A DNA stretch of 64,000 bases from Plasmodium malariae (GCF_900090045.1 NC_041787.1:1756001-1820000); one strand, 5' to 3'; positions 48,065 to 63,039 are shown, counted from the stretch's first letter. The notes: generated by a model from the sequence alone, not told the origin. Translations and numbers: made by a program.

Positions 48065-48215
48065 ATAAAATATCAATAAAATATCAATAAAATAGTAATA
48101 AAATAGTAATAAAATAGTAACAAAATAGTAACAAAATAGTAACAAAATAGTAACAAAATAGTAACAAAATAGTAACAAAATAGTAACAAGATAGTAACAA
48201 GATAGTAATAAAATA
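48065..48215. repeat. 11-bp AAAATAGTAAC array
   Basis: About 13 copies of an 11-base unit (AAAATAGTAAC, AAAATAGTAAT, AAAATATCAAT), strictly phased. Confidence 0.93.
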
Positions 48216-48384
48216 ATAAAAAAAAAATAAAATGTAATAATAAAAAATGCTACATTAAAAAGGGCAATTTTAAAAAAGCATGTCTTAAAATAAATTGTTC
48301 TTTTTTTTCCTTTTGAAATGTAAAATGAATGTCGTTTTTTTTTTTTTTTTTTTTTTTTTGCAAAACATGCTTATAACCTGTATG

Positions 48385-48416
<32 letters not shown>

Positions 48417-50726
48417 CAAGCGAACAAGAGAAGCCCTTACATTATTATATATATAGCACTATAACTTATTTACTCTTCTATAACGTGTGATACATATATA
48501 TATATATAAGTCCTAAACAAATTGCTGATTAACGTTACGGTATGCTAATTTATTTTAATTTTACTCTTTTTATGGTTGTCTTAAATATTTTATAATTGCG
48601 TATTATTCCTACAATTTTTTTTTTTTTTTTTCCTTTTTTTTCTTTCGTTTTTCTTTCTTTTTTTTTTCCCCCCCCCAAATTTTTCCCTTTCCTTTTTTTC
48701 TATTAAACAACTCTGTGTGCTTAATTGGTTAAAAACGAAAAAGCAAAAATTCGGATTTTCACTGAATATTCCTAAACACCCAATTATTTATTTATTCGCT
48801 TATACGGCAAGAATATGTTTTTTGTAAGAAAAAAAAGCTTATGCACATATTTAGCAAAAAACGAAAAAAGATTATACACACATAGATATATATATATATA
48901 TATATGTATATATATGTATGTATATATATATGTACATATATGTATGTATATATATATGTACATATATTTACTTATATGTATAAGTATATATTATATTTAT
49001 ATATATATGTATATATTATACAAGTATACATATATACAAAAATACACACATAATTTATAAATATACACTAACTACACTACACAAAATATATAACCATCAA
49101 ATTATTGAAACAAACAAAACATAAAATCAACAAAAGTAACTCTTAAAAAGCTTCAAATTAAAAAATAATAAATATTTTCTTGTTCTTCAATTTTATTTTA
49201 TTTTTTTTTTATTTTTTTTTTTTTTTATATGGAGATAATGTATATATTCTACCCTCTTCGAAATTTTTCTTTTCTTTTTTTTTTTTCTTTCTCACTGCAA
49301 TTTTTGTATTAAACGTGATTCTAAATATGGAAGCAAAACAATTTCTGGTTATGAAGGGAAGGGTCCTTGCTTTGGCTTAGAAAACGAGTAAATGTACATA
49401 AGTATAAATACATACAAAAGCATATATACATTCATACATATGTACGCATATCAGACTAACTAGTCATACTTTGTCAATATTTTCAAAAAAATCGTTTCAG
49501 CTTAAACTATGTTGTGTAATTCAATATTTGTAATGTTTGCTATTCTTAATGTACTTATATAGTACAGTCATAATTACATATAAGCAATAAGCTTATGAAT
49601 GAGTAGTAATATTCTACGCCTATAAAAGAAGGAGAAAAAAAAAATACAATAAAATAATAAAAATAAGGAGAGAACAATGAGCAAACGGTAAAATAGCAAT
49701 ATTGCATATTGAGTTTTCCCACTCCTACCCCCAAAATACAAAATTTTTAATAACAAAATTTAAAAAAAAATATATATATATTATAACACAAGGAATATAT
49801 AAATATTAATAAACATCCGCATTTGCATTACACACTTATGTGTACTTTAGGAGGAGTATATGTTCTGATAATCACTTAGATATAAGTAATAAAATATACG
49901 TTTACATAACATACTACATATAAGCGTATAAATTATATATACATATATATATATATAAATATATATGCGTAATAAATTATATATATACACATAACATATT
50001 ATTTATGTACATGTTATATATATATATATATATATATATGTAATAATGACAAAACCTACTTTATTGTTCGCTAGGAAAGGTTCTCCCATTCATATCATAA
50101 GAAGGAAAAGAAAATAAAAATATGGCTTCTGCTTGTTATTTTTGTAGCCTCAAAAACTGTATTTAACTTAATTTTTTCCTATACATACATATACGTATAT
50201 ATATATATATATATATATATTTACATATGTTATATATGCGAAGGACTGGTCTTAAATTCTTATATTAATTACAAAATCGTTTAAATTTAAATATTACTAT
50301 ATTCATTAATACACAAAAAAAAAAAAAAAATTAAATAAAAATTGTTTTAAGCTAAAATGTAAAAAAAAATAATAACATAAATACATAAATAAATAATTAA
50401 ACAGATAAATGAATGAATAAATGAACAAATAATTAAACAGATAAATGAATGAATAAATGAATAAATAATTAAACAGTTAAATGAATGAATAAATAATTAA
50501 ACAGATAAATGAATGAATAAATGTATAAATGTATAAATGCATAAATGTATAAATGTATAAATGAATAAACAATTAAATAAATAAATGATTGGTTAAACGA
50601 AATATAGTGCTTGTATGTTAAAGATGACGAAGCTTGAAAAATAAAAGCATGGAAAAACGCTATTCCATTTAAAAAAAAAAAAAAAGAAATCTTCTCTTTT
50701 ATTATAAAAATGCAAAGGTGAAACGG

Positions 50727-50772
<46 letters not shown>

Positions 50773-51574
50773 TTATTTTTATACTGTTATGTATACGAGT
50801 TCGATCTGTAAGGAATTACATCAGCAGTTTTGCATATATATAAAAAAAACTACTATTAAGTAATATATATTATATAAAAATATGTATAAATATATATGCA
50901 TTAGTATAATCTAAGTCCTAGCAAAAGTGCCTTTAATTTAACAAAGAGATTACATTTGCAATTTCGTTGAAGTTTTTTTTTTTTTTTTAATAACAATTTT
51001 GAAATAAAATTAAAAAAATACAAAAAAAGAAAAAAGGAGACATGCGAAATTTAACGTTATTAATAAATTGATTTTAGCAAAAAGCTTCCCCTATTTTATT
51101 TTTTTTAAAGGCTTTTTTTTATATTATATTTAAAAGAAAGTTTACTGTGAAAAATGAACATATTATGACCTGTTCAGGCAAAAGAAATAAAAAAGATAAA
51201 AAAAAAGAACAAATTTGAACAAAATGGGAACAATAAATTAAATACATGATATATATACATGAATATGTACATGTGTTTAATTTTTATTCGTTTACCATTT
51301 AATAAAAGAAATATGCACGAAGGAAGAAAAAAAGAACAGTACTTGAACATTTCACAGAAAAGAAATAATTTTTATCCATAAGCTAATTATGCGTACATCA
51401 TATATTATACACGTATGTGCAATATTTGTGAGGGAATTATTGTTCAATAAAAATGAAAATATTGGTTTTTTTCATTCGCGTATTAAAGGAAAGAAGTTTA
51501 TTAACAATAAAATAATTTTGGGACATTTTCTGTCTAGTTTGTTTTATATTTTTCCAAGTATATCATGTATATTG

Positions 51575-51847
51575 TTAAAAAATGTTTTCACATTCCGCAA
51601 TATATTTCTTGTTACCCACTTTTAAGTAGAACCTATTTTCGTTCCTGCGTCTATGGCTTATGTGAACACGTGAAAAATTGTGCGATGGGCGTACATATAC
51701 ATATATATATATGTTAATGTTAGTATATAATATGTACATTTATATAGGTGTTTATTACTTACCAATAATTGTAATGTAAGGAAGCCCACCTTTCGTATGT
51801 TCGCCATAAGGATGCAGCTCCTTTTTAGCTAACAGTTTATAAGGCAT
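51575..51847 (-). CDS. Candidate 42-residue spliced protein
   Basis: Not recognised. Exon 1 on the minus strand (51847-51763) reads MPYKLLAKKELHPYGEHTKG and GLPYITII, ending in phase 1 at a consensus GTAAGT donor. It is the most coding-like short exon in this interval. The preferred second exon (51618-51575) reads GNKKYIAECENIF and stops after an AAAAG acceptor. Other acceptors at about 51650-51640 would give different short C-termini. A competing 78-codon plus-strand frame (51389-51625) overlaps exon 2. The candidate is divergent from the 52314 candidate, with about 470 bases between start codons. Confidence 0.35.
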
Positions 51848-52313
51848 TATAAATATTTCTTAACATGAAAAAGGTTAGAAAAAATAATTAATATATTTCA
51901 CTAATGGTTACTCTAAATTACAATATAAAACGTTGGTATAGCAATTGAACGAATTGAAGTATACGTCAGAGGAATAGTTCTAATAAATATTTTATTATTT
52001 TTTTTTTTTTTTGATTTGTGTGTGCCAAGGTCGGAAAAAGCATACATGTATAGCACATGTTTAATGTAATTCTGTTCTGTGCTTTCTTTCAATCTACGTT
52101 TTTAATAGAAAATAAATAAACGAATAAATAAACGTGCAAGTTGTAAATAACAAACTGTGAAATGTGAATATAAAATTTACACACATTCCCACATCGCTTT
52201 TAACTCGTGCAATTATCAACTACAAATATTCTTCCATAAAAGAAGCATTATAAGAGTAAAGTTACCTTTTGAAGAAAAAAATAAAACAAAATGAATATAT
52301 TTCTTTTCTTATA

Positions 52314-52771
52314 ATGCGAATTAAATCGCACCGGTAAGTTTCTGTATTAACGAAACATAAAATAATGAACTTTTCATATATTTTTTACATGATCTGTACA
52401 TGTAAAATAATAAGCGTTCATAATTTTGGTATTTTTCCAAAAAAAAAAAAAAAAAAAAAAATTAAGAAATTTATTAAGGGACTTGTGAGCCACAAAATAT
52501 TAATATTAAGTGTACATTCACACAATGTTAATGCATATATGTTTTAATTTTAACCTTTTTCGAAGATTCTTGTTATAATTTCATTCTTGCCATTACTTTT
52601 CTCTTAATTTTTCCCATTATTTATCCTGTTATTTTTAGCTTTTGCTTTTTATTTTTTTCTCTTTTTTTCGTTTTTTGAATTAGAGTCGGAAATACTGCAT
52701 TTGTTTTAAGCGCAGATTTACGTCATATCCTTGCGGGCATATATAAGGACATAATTCTTAAAAATATTTAA
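52314..52771 (+). CDS. Candidate spliced 35-codon frame just upstream of RPN13 (microprotein or uORF)
   Basis: Exon 1 (52314-52333) encodes MRIKSH and ends in phase 2 at a perfect GTAAGT donor. Exon 2 (52684-52771), after TTGAATTAG, completes Arg and continues VGNTAFVLSADLRHILAGIY and KDIILKNI, stop. The frame ends only 25 bases before the RPN13 start codon, so the two would probably share one transcript. It could then be an upstream frame affecting RPN13 translation, with the intron in the RPN13 leader. No family recognised. Confidence 0.4.
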
Positions 52772-52796
52772 TTAATTAAAAAAAAAAAAAAAAAAA

Positions 52797-55592
52797 ATGG
52801 ATACAGCGGTAAAAGCTTTTGCTGAATTATGTTCTTGCACATTTCGTTCTTTATGTACATGGATATGTGTATACGACAGTTATGTGATACCACATGTGTA
52901 GCTTCTTTTCTTTTAAAACGCATAAATGCAAACGTAGTGAGAGAGTGTTACGAATTTCCTGTTCAAAATTTTTGCAATTTTTGCAATTTTTGCAATTTTT
53001 AGAAAATTCATTTGGAAATAAATGCAGGGAAATGTATTTATGATGGAAATACTGTAAAGCCTGATAAAAGAAAGGGGAAGTTGGTCCTTTATAAAGTAAA
53101 AGAAAAAAAAAAAATACGAATTTGTAGAACACAGATTTGTGGAATGTTGTGTAAACTATTGACGTGTAAAATGTTGATTTGTTATATACCGATTTATAAA
53201 AAGTATAGTGCTCATTTCTATATGCATAGTGAAATGTTTTATTACAAATCTACTCTGTTTTGTGTATACTTATATATATATCATTAAATGCATGTCCTAT
53301 ACACACACACACATGTAACTCTGGGGCATTCCAAAATTGAAAATATAGATATGTGATAATCTTTACAATTTCCAGTGGATTAACAGAGAAAATAATAAAG
53401 TGGAGGTAAAAAAGGGGAAAAAGAAAAAAAAAAAAAAAAAAAAAAATATTTGGTATAGATAATTTTACATGAACAGTCTGAATAACATTTTTATTAAATA
53501 AAGATTTTGTACCTTTATTTCATGTGTCTAATTGTACATAGGATAATTTGATATTAACAAAAAGTATATCGTTAGAGAAAGTAGAACAGTGCAAAACAGG
53601 GAGGGTATATATACTTAGAAACAAATTAAGAGGTTAGCGAAACAATATAACAATTTTAATGCGTATGCAAAAAAAAAAAAAAAAAAAAACTTAACTACTT
53701 TTATGTGCAAAAGGGAATGCTTTTTTTTCACTACATATTCATCCTGTTTATTTTGTTCATTGTGTTCATCCCGTTTCCCACAAAAAAAAAAAAAAAAAAA
53801 AAAAGGAAAATTATCAATTTTCCTACAGTTTGGTTATCCCTCTAATTTTGTGGGTTAATCATGTATACATGATGTATCCACTGCTTAAGTATGTACATGA
53901 CCATTATTTTTTTTTTCTTTTTGTTTGTTTTAATCAATCTTCCTGTTCATCATATTCCATAGGGGAGATCTCTTTTTACTGGATGCAAGATTACGACGAC
54001 TCTAAGGATGAAGTAATTTGACATTTTTTTTTATTTACTGTCCATAATTTTACATTAAAAAAAAAAAAAAAAAAAAAAATACATTTTACTTTTAGGCATT
54101 TGTGAAGAAGTTTAACTCTATTATAGCAAACGATTTGGCAAAGGGTACGAAACGTTATTGTTAATTTGTTTTACGAAGTGTTGTATGTTAAAAAATGTAC
54201 ATAAAAATTAAGCATTTACATGTATATGTATATTATATATATATGTATATTATATATATATGTATATTATATATATATGTATATTAGTATATTATATATA
54301 TATATATGTATATGTATATGTATATTATATATATATGTATATGCTATTTTTTTTTTTTTTTTTTGCGTTAAATTTTCTTGCATATACTTAATTAGACGTT
54401 GGAAATAAAAGAAGGTATAACTCAAGTGATTATGCATCTGAACTGACAGACTTAATATTTTCTCAAAATAGAAATATACAGAATGTAGACTCAAAAAAAG
54501 GTGAAGAACAGGAAAAGACAATAATATGTGCATATGTCGAATTACATTTTTTCCATTTTAAACATAGGTAACATTTTTATGATTGTTTATTTTTATGAAT
54601 AACGTAGAGAGAAATTTCTTTTTTTTTTTTTTTTTTTAATTATCACAGCAGTTTCTTTCAAGGATTTATTTGTAAGTGAGTATTTTTCCAAGTTGCTGGA
54701 AATACCCGAGGCCTTCGAAGAATTAAAGAAGTTAGTAATATATTGAAGGAATCCCATTTGTATGCACACGATAATATGCAGCATTGTTCCGTTTACCCTA
54801 TATTGAAATAGCGCTTTGTTATTTTGTCATATATTTTGTCATATATTCTGTCATATATTTATTTGTCTGTTTATTTATTTGTCATTTATTTATTTGTCTG
54901 TTAATTTATTTGTCTGTTTATTTATTTTTCCGTTTATTTATTTATTTTTTTTTTTTTTTGGAAAAAACTTGTATACCATGTACAGGCACATGCCGGAAGG
55001 ATACCAAAACAAGTACGACATTGTAGACTTGATAAATAGTAGGGCATTAACCCCAAACTTGAGGTCCCTTGATATGTCCTTACCATCTCATCTGAACTTT
55101 ATTTTGATATCGTTAAGTAAGTACATTATTTCGTAGCTACGCTTGTGTTCCCAAGCGAATGCATTTGTCCAAACACACTCATGTGTACATTTAATATTCT
55201 TAACCTTTTCCCTTCCTGCATGCTCAGATTTACCCCCGCACGAAGGCCAAATAAATGATCGTAAGCTATCTTGCTAATTAATAAAATATATTCAAAAAAG
55301 TTTTATTATTCTTTTATGCTGATTTTTTTTTTCTTTTTTTGTGTATTGATCACTTTTTGTGTTGATCATTTTTTGTGTTGATCATTTTTTGTGTTGAGCA
55401 TTTTTTGTGTTGATCATTTTTTGTGTTGAGCATTTTGTGTATTGAGCATTTTTTGTATTCATCATTTTTTTATATTTATTATTTTTCTCATTTTTTTTTT
55501 TTTCTTTTTGTTAATATTTGTACATTTTTGTAGCTATGGAATATATAGTTGAGTGTTTAGAAAATAAATACAAGAATGAAGAAAATAATTAG
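52797..55592 (+). CDS. RPN13: 26S proteasome ubiquitin receptor RPN13 (ADRM1)
   Basis: Docks on RPN2 of the 19S regulatory particle, receives ubiquitylated proteins, and in many species recruits the deubiquitinase UCH37. Eleven small exons: 52797-52808, 53003-53095, 53376-53405, 53542-53632, 53963-54012, 54096-54144, 54396-54500, 54649-54730, 54986-55116, 55228-55260 and 55534-55592. All have GT...AG ends and consistent phase, giving 244 residues. The N-terminal Pru domain is clear: INAGKCIYDGNTVKPDKRKG matches the human FRAGKMSLKGTTVTPDKRKG region, then a TGRVYIL strand and SFYWMQDYDDSKDE. After a linker of some 45 residues, the C-terminal DEUBAD-like helical domain follows (HMPEGYQNKYDIVDLI and HEGQINDPMEYIVECL). 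The linker is shorter than in human ADRM1 (407 residues). Only short pieces are open in any one frame, so the gene is easily missed. Confidence 0.92.
55325..55475. repeat. 16-bp TTTTTTGTGTTGATCA array in the last RPN13 intron
   Basis: Seven or eight copies of a 16-base unit (GATCATTTTTTGTGTT, with GAGCA variants). It lies within intron 55261-55533. Confidence 0.85.
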
Positions 55593-55937
55593 CTTGCATA
55601 CGTATGTGCATTTTTATGTACATACGACCAATGTCCACTTGTACATAAAAAGTGTTAACATATGCGCATGCTTGTACATTTCAAAAATTCAAAATTAAAA
55701 ACAAAATATCAGAATTTTTACAAGTCTTAAAGGAAAAATGAAAAAGTGAAAAACGAAATGATGAAAAAGGAAAATGAAAAAAGAAATGAAAGAAAAAAAA
55801 ATTAAGTAAAATTATTTAGGGATACTTATCATCATACATGATAGAAGGTGGTTTTTAAAAAAATCTAAAAAGGCAAATATATGTATTCTTAGAAATTAAG
55901 ATGTACATATATATACATAATACGCATATATATAATA

Positions 55938-57834
55938 TCATTTGGATAATAAATGAGAAACGAGACCAATAAAGTATAGAAGGGAAGAGAATATAATGCC
56001 CTTAGTTGCGTTCCCCTCTTCGAAATCTTTCTACAAGGATTGAAAAAGGAAGCACATATATATATATATACATATATATGTTTGTGTATATGTACATATA
56101 TATGTTTGTGTATATATACATATATATGTTTGTATATATATACATATATGTATGTGTATGTATAAACATATACGTATGTGTATGTATAAACATATATGTA
56201 TGTGTATGTATAAACATATATGTATGTGTATGTATATATATTTGCATATGCATACACTGCGCAAGCTATAGCCTGTTAACGGTTCAGCGGACGACGTATC
56301 ACACGAATAAGCACTAAAAACATGATCATGAGCAAATTTTCTTTTTCTTAAAACAATTTTTAAATATATATTCATATATACATATGTATAAGCGTATGAA
56401 CTTATATATTCTTACATCTGCGGTATTTTTTTCAAGAACAGTAGTTGTATACCACCTTGACCAATCGAAACGACGACACAATTCTTTTTTCGGTACCTTC
56501 AATTCAACATCTTCTGTACTAGTCTCAACAACATTGTATAGTAATTTATAAAACAAATCATTTTTATCGCAATTCTTATCGTACATCTGCTCATCATCCA
56601 ACTCATGGATATTTGTTATGTGGCTGTACGCGTCTTCCTCCCTCCACGAGTAGTTATTTGCGATTTTTACCTTTCCTGTGCATAAAAAAAATAAAAAATA
56701 GCGGTATATAGATTAGTTCACACGTGGTGAGTATCTCTCCTTCATGCACGCATGCAAGGAGTTTATGCGTGCGTATGTATGTGTGTGTATGTGTGTGTGT
56801 GTATGTGTGTGTGTGTATGTATGTGTGTATATGTATGTATGTGTGTGTATGTGTGCGTATGTATGTATGTGTGTGTATGTATGTATGTGTGTGTATGTGT
56901 GCGTATGTATGTATGTGTGTGTATGTATGTGTATGTATGTGTGTATATGTATGCATATGTATGTATGTATGTGTATGTATGTGTATGTATGCATATGTAT
57001 GCGCATAAATGTTGGCACGCGCAGTGAGTGCAAAACCTTACCATCAACTAGGCGAGCACAGAAGAGGACAGCGTCATCGAAGTTCTTAATGCACTTGATG
57101 TTGTTTTCAAAAACGTACTCACAGAATGTGGACACATACAATTCAGTATCTTCATCAATAAAATAAACATCTATTAGTAGTATTGCATTCATAACTAAGG
57201 GTACAAGGACTTTAAGAGAATGTATTCTTTCAAAAGGAGTGTAATGAGAAAAAATGGGAAGGAATGAAAGAAAATTCGTGCTTTCTGGACTAAACCTATA
57301 TATTAATTCCATACAGAAATTTAGACCAATATATAGACAAATTAATATTCTATATTTCTCATTATCTTTTCCATATGTATATAAGAAACCAAATATAAAT
57401 GAAATAGCAAATTGAAAAATAGCTATAATAATAATTTCTATATAAAAAAAATTTGTAATTTCGCTACCACCAAAATCACCAAATCTATCATACAAATATT
57501 TTTTTTTTTCATTTGATAATATTTCATATGCTTCTCTAATTTTATTAAAACGTTCAAATGCATCTTGGCTTTTATTTTTATCAGGATGATATATTCTAGA
57601 TAGTTTTCTAAAAGATTGTTGTATATCTGTTCTTGAAGCATTTGCATTTAAAGTTAGAATTTCATAGAGATTTTGATTTGGTTTCCTTAATTCATATAAA
57701 CCTACACAAAATAGTATTAGCAATGCTATATATACTCCATATTCCCTCTTTCCTTTATTCCACGATCTGTTTGGGCTTATTAGCCACTTGGTAAGTGGCG
57801 CGATGATAATCATGTGCACTATTATCTCCTCCAT
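55938..57834 (-). CDS. Membrane-bound J-domain protein (DnaJ/Hsp40), 381 residues
   Basis: Co-chaperone predicted to stimulate an Hsp70. Three exons on the minus strand (57834-57042, 56675-56416, 56030-55938) with matching phases. A hydrophobic segment at about 33-47 precedes the J-domain (54-118), which has [20 protein letters not shown] and the catalytic HPD at residues 83-85. Further hydrophobic segments lie at about 129-152, 162-180, 208-225 and in the last exon ([18 protein letters not shown]). The Gly/Phe region and zinc fingers are absent, so it is a type III J-protein. The layout (membrane segment, J-domain, several membrane segments) suggests an ER membrane protein; it is not clearly SEC63, because no Brl domain is seen. 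Its start faces the 22-bp array at 57885, and it converges on RPN13 with only 345 bases between stop codons. Confidence 0.88.
56060..56252. repeat. TATATGTTTGTGTATA-type array in intron 2 of the J-protein gene
   Basis: Degenerate TATA/TGTG/CATA array, roughly in 26-base units, between exons 2 and 3. Confidence 0.85.
56760..57003. repeat. TGTATGTG-type array in intron 1 of the J-protein gene
   Basis: Tetra- and hexanucleotide (TGTATG, TGTGTG) array filling most of the intron 56676-57041. Repetitive Cys/Val/Tyr or His/Thr frames on both strands come from it. Confidence 0.93.
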
Positions 57835-60856
<3,022 letters not shown>

Positions 60857-61367
60857 ATGAATTGGGAACAGCCATGTTATTTATCTGAATGGACAGTACT
60901 CAAAAACAGATTTCGATACAACAAATCACGTGAGTAAAATGCATACGAAAATGAGGGAAAATGAATATTTAAAAGATATGACAATTTTGTAAAATATTGT
61001 TTCATATAATATGCACCTAAATAATTTGGAAAGTTACTTTGTTTGTTTTATAATACAAATTGTGGATGCTCATGTAAGGGAATCACTTCTGTGTACACTA
61101 GGGCACACCCGTTCAGCTTTATCACCATCAAATGGATACGTGTAATCATATGCACGTTCAGACGTGCGAATGTGCAAACGTACCCCCCTAGAAACATATC
61201 CTCATATGTACATCCACCTTCTTGCACACCATTTGGGAACCACGCGCATCTGCGTGATAGTAACTTAACTGAAGTTTCGTTCCTCCGCAGAAGAAAAGAA
61301 TCGTATGAACGTAGTTGGTATAAATAATGCACTTACATTATTTGTGTTTTCGCACATAACGACATAG
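60857..61367 (+). CDS. Candidate 49-residue spliced protein
   Basis: The best supported of the small candidates. Exon 1 (60857-60929) reads MNWEQPCYLSEWTVLKNRFR and YNKS, ending in phase 1 at a consensus GTGAGT donor. The acceptor is strong (GTTTCGTTCCTCCGCAG). Exon 2 (61291-61367) completes a Gln codon and reads EKNRMNVVGINNALTLFVFS plus HITT, stop. Codon content (Trp, Gln, Pro, Cys) is unlike the repeats around it. It ends 13 bases before the stop codon of DPH1 on the other strand, so the two are convergent. No family is recognised. A short C-terminal hydrophobic stretch (ALTLFVF) is too short to call a membrane segment. Confidence 0.48.
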
Positions 61368-61380
61368 ACAAAAAGATGCA

Positions 61381-62901
61381 CTATTGGTAGTGTATATTAA
61401 TTTTATTTTTTCTCATCTGTATTCGTCGTTTTATGATTTCTTTCATCGATAAATTTCTTTCCTTTACGTTACCTATACCTGCATTATAATTAGTCCATTC
61501 ATTACCAGAAGATGAATAATAATCCATAGGATAAACTTTTCTATACCTCAATGACTTAAATAATACGTAAGCTTCATATGTATTTAATAATGGTTTCATA
61601 TTAAAGTTACCCCAATCAATAGATAATCTTGGACATCCTATTTGAATAAAAACATCTACATTTTTAAATAATTGCAACTTTTCATTATAAATTTCAGAGA
61701 GTAAAAGGATAAAGAAATATATATTCTTTTCCTTTATTATATCTATAATATTTTTCAGTATATTCACATTTCCTTGTCGACCTAATGTGCTTAAAATTAT
61801 ACATACCGTTCTACAGTTAATACACTTTTTTATTTCGTTTTTTCTTATTTCATAAAAAAGTTTATAGTTATATTTTTCTACTGTTAATATTTTATCAAAA
61901 GGGTTATAACGATAAAAAGAGAAATCAGGGTTATGTATCATCAAACTCTCTAAATGAAATCTTCCATCCGCTATAAAAACAATTTTTACCTTATTTTGTT
62001 TTAAGAAAATTCTGCACGCGTTCATAATATACGATTCGTCCTTTTCGTTCGCGTTAATTTTGATTTCTTTGGTTTTACAACACTTTGTTTCGACTCCATT
62101 GGCACTTACCTGCCCCTCTCCCCCCCATGCCGTTTTTCCCTCACGTCCATCCGAACATGTGCATTCATGTTCATACGTATGTTCATGTATGTTTTTTCGT
62201 TCACCTTCATCCGCCCCTTCCATTTCTTTTTCCTTTTTTATGACCTGTTCATGCAAAAAGTGGTACAAATTTGGAGACGTACATCCTAGAACTTCCCCCT
62301 TGGTAAGGGGTAACACCTGGGGTATTGGCAATAATGTGTCGAAATAATTTTCATTCTTCAAAATGGAATGAACATTATGAACAACGCAAGAAAATTGAAT
62401 CGTTCCTAGTAACAAAATAATATCTTTTTTATCAAAATTTTTTTTAATTGTTTCTATTAAGTGGGTACAGTTTAATTTTATATCGACAAAAACATAAATA
62501 CATCTAATATTTGTAACAGTTAATGGAATTAAACAAGAATGACCATAATGAATAAGTAAATCGCATTTTAATTTTTTACTGGTAAAATCATCAATACAAC
62601 AACCACCATATGTAACATCCCCTAATATCATAACCTCCTCTACACAATTACAAAAGAAATAAAATATTTCCGACAAATATAATCCCCATATTAATAATCC
62701 CTCAGGTAATTGCAAAGCAATATGTTTATATCCTTCTCTTAATATTATATCAATACATTTATATACTTCGAAATTGTAATTCTCTGGAAGGCATTTTTTT
62801 ATAGCTTTTTGTAATAATTCGTTGTTCAGAATAAATTTTGGAATGGAACAATACACTTTTCTTTCTTCACTGATTCTATGTGTTGTTGTTATTTTGTTCA
62901 T
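61381..62901 (-). CDS. DPH1: Diphthamide biosynthesis protein 1 (DPH1)
   Basis: Subunit of the DPH1-DPH2 [4Fe-4S] radical-SAM enzyme that adds the 3-amino-3-carboxypropyl group of S-adenosylmethionine to the histidine of elongation factor 2, the first step of diphthamide formation. Single exon, 506 residues. Family signatures: ALQLPEGL, MILGDVTYGGCCIDDFT, LLIHYGHSCLIP, IYVFVDI, LGCTSPNL, ADGRFHLESLMIHNP, LGRQG and GCPRLSIDWG. The three cluster cysteines correspond to Cys101 (or 102), Cys207 and Cys423. DPH1 is favoured over DPH2 because GCTSP and the C-terminal YPMDYYSSSGNEWTNY block match DPH1. A charged insertion at about 225-290 is the only parasite-specific addition. Confidence 0.96.
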   Translation of the reverse strand: MNKITTTHRISEERKVYCSIPKFILNNELLQKAIKKCLPENYNFEVYKCIDIILREGYKHIALQLPEGLLIWGLYLSEIFYFFCNCVEEVMILGDVTYGGCCIDDFTSKKLKCDLLIHYGHSCLIPLTVTNIRCIYVFVDIKLNCTHLIETIKKNFDKKDIILLLGTIQFSCVVHNVHSILKNENYFDTLLPIPQVLPLTKGEVLGCTSPNLYHFLHEQVIKKEKEMEGADEGERKNIHEHTYEHECTCSDGREGKTAWGGEGQVSANGVETKCCKTKEIKINANEKDESYIMNACRIFLKQNKVKIVFIADGRFHLESLMIHNPDFSFYRYNPFDKILTVEKYNYKLFYEIRKNEIKKCINCRTVCIILSTLGRQGNVNILKNIIDIIKEKNIYFFILLLSEIYNEKLQLFKNVDVFIQIGCPRLSIDWGNFNMKPLLNTYEAYVLFKSLRYRKVYPMDYYSSSGNEWTNYNAGIGNVKERNLSMKEIIKRRIQMRKNKINIHYQ

Positions 62902-63039
62902 ATTGTTTGATCACTTGGCACTAGAAGAAAAGAGGACTCTTCAAAAATTGATATTTATTGCCGTTCAGGTGGAAATTTTTTTGGCTTTAAATCGGTTAGG
63001 CTTTTTTTTTTTTTGTAAATTGGTCTTTTATTCGTGAGA

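Larger units (their letters stand above)
47533..51574. other. Four-kilobase gene-poor region
   Basis: Begins with a 13-bp CTACTGCTCCGTT array and an 11-bp array. Then come long T-, A- and TA-runs (48338-48359, 48600-48670, 50024-50038 and others) and a GAATGAATAAAT/AATTAAACAGAT array (50390-50590). Short exon-like frames occur at 47764 (MHLQTANQAKGK) and 50047 (MTKPTLLFARKGSPIHIIRR), but neither has splice support. No confident gene. Confidence 0.6.

Noticed and set aside
49239..49392. Coding-like end CNFCIKRDSKYGSKTISGYE... on the plus strand
   Set aside because: Attractive composition, but no acceptor lies between the upstream in-frame stop and the piece, and no start codon is in frame.
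51389..51625. 78-codon non-repetitive plus-strand frame (MRTSYIIHVCAIFVRELL...)
   Set aside because: Could be real, but it overlaps the minus-strand candidate with the better splice signals and has no recognisable domain; kept only as an alternative.
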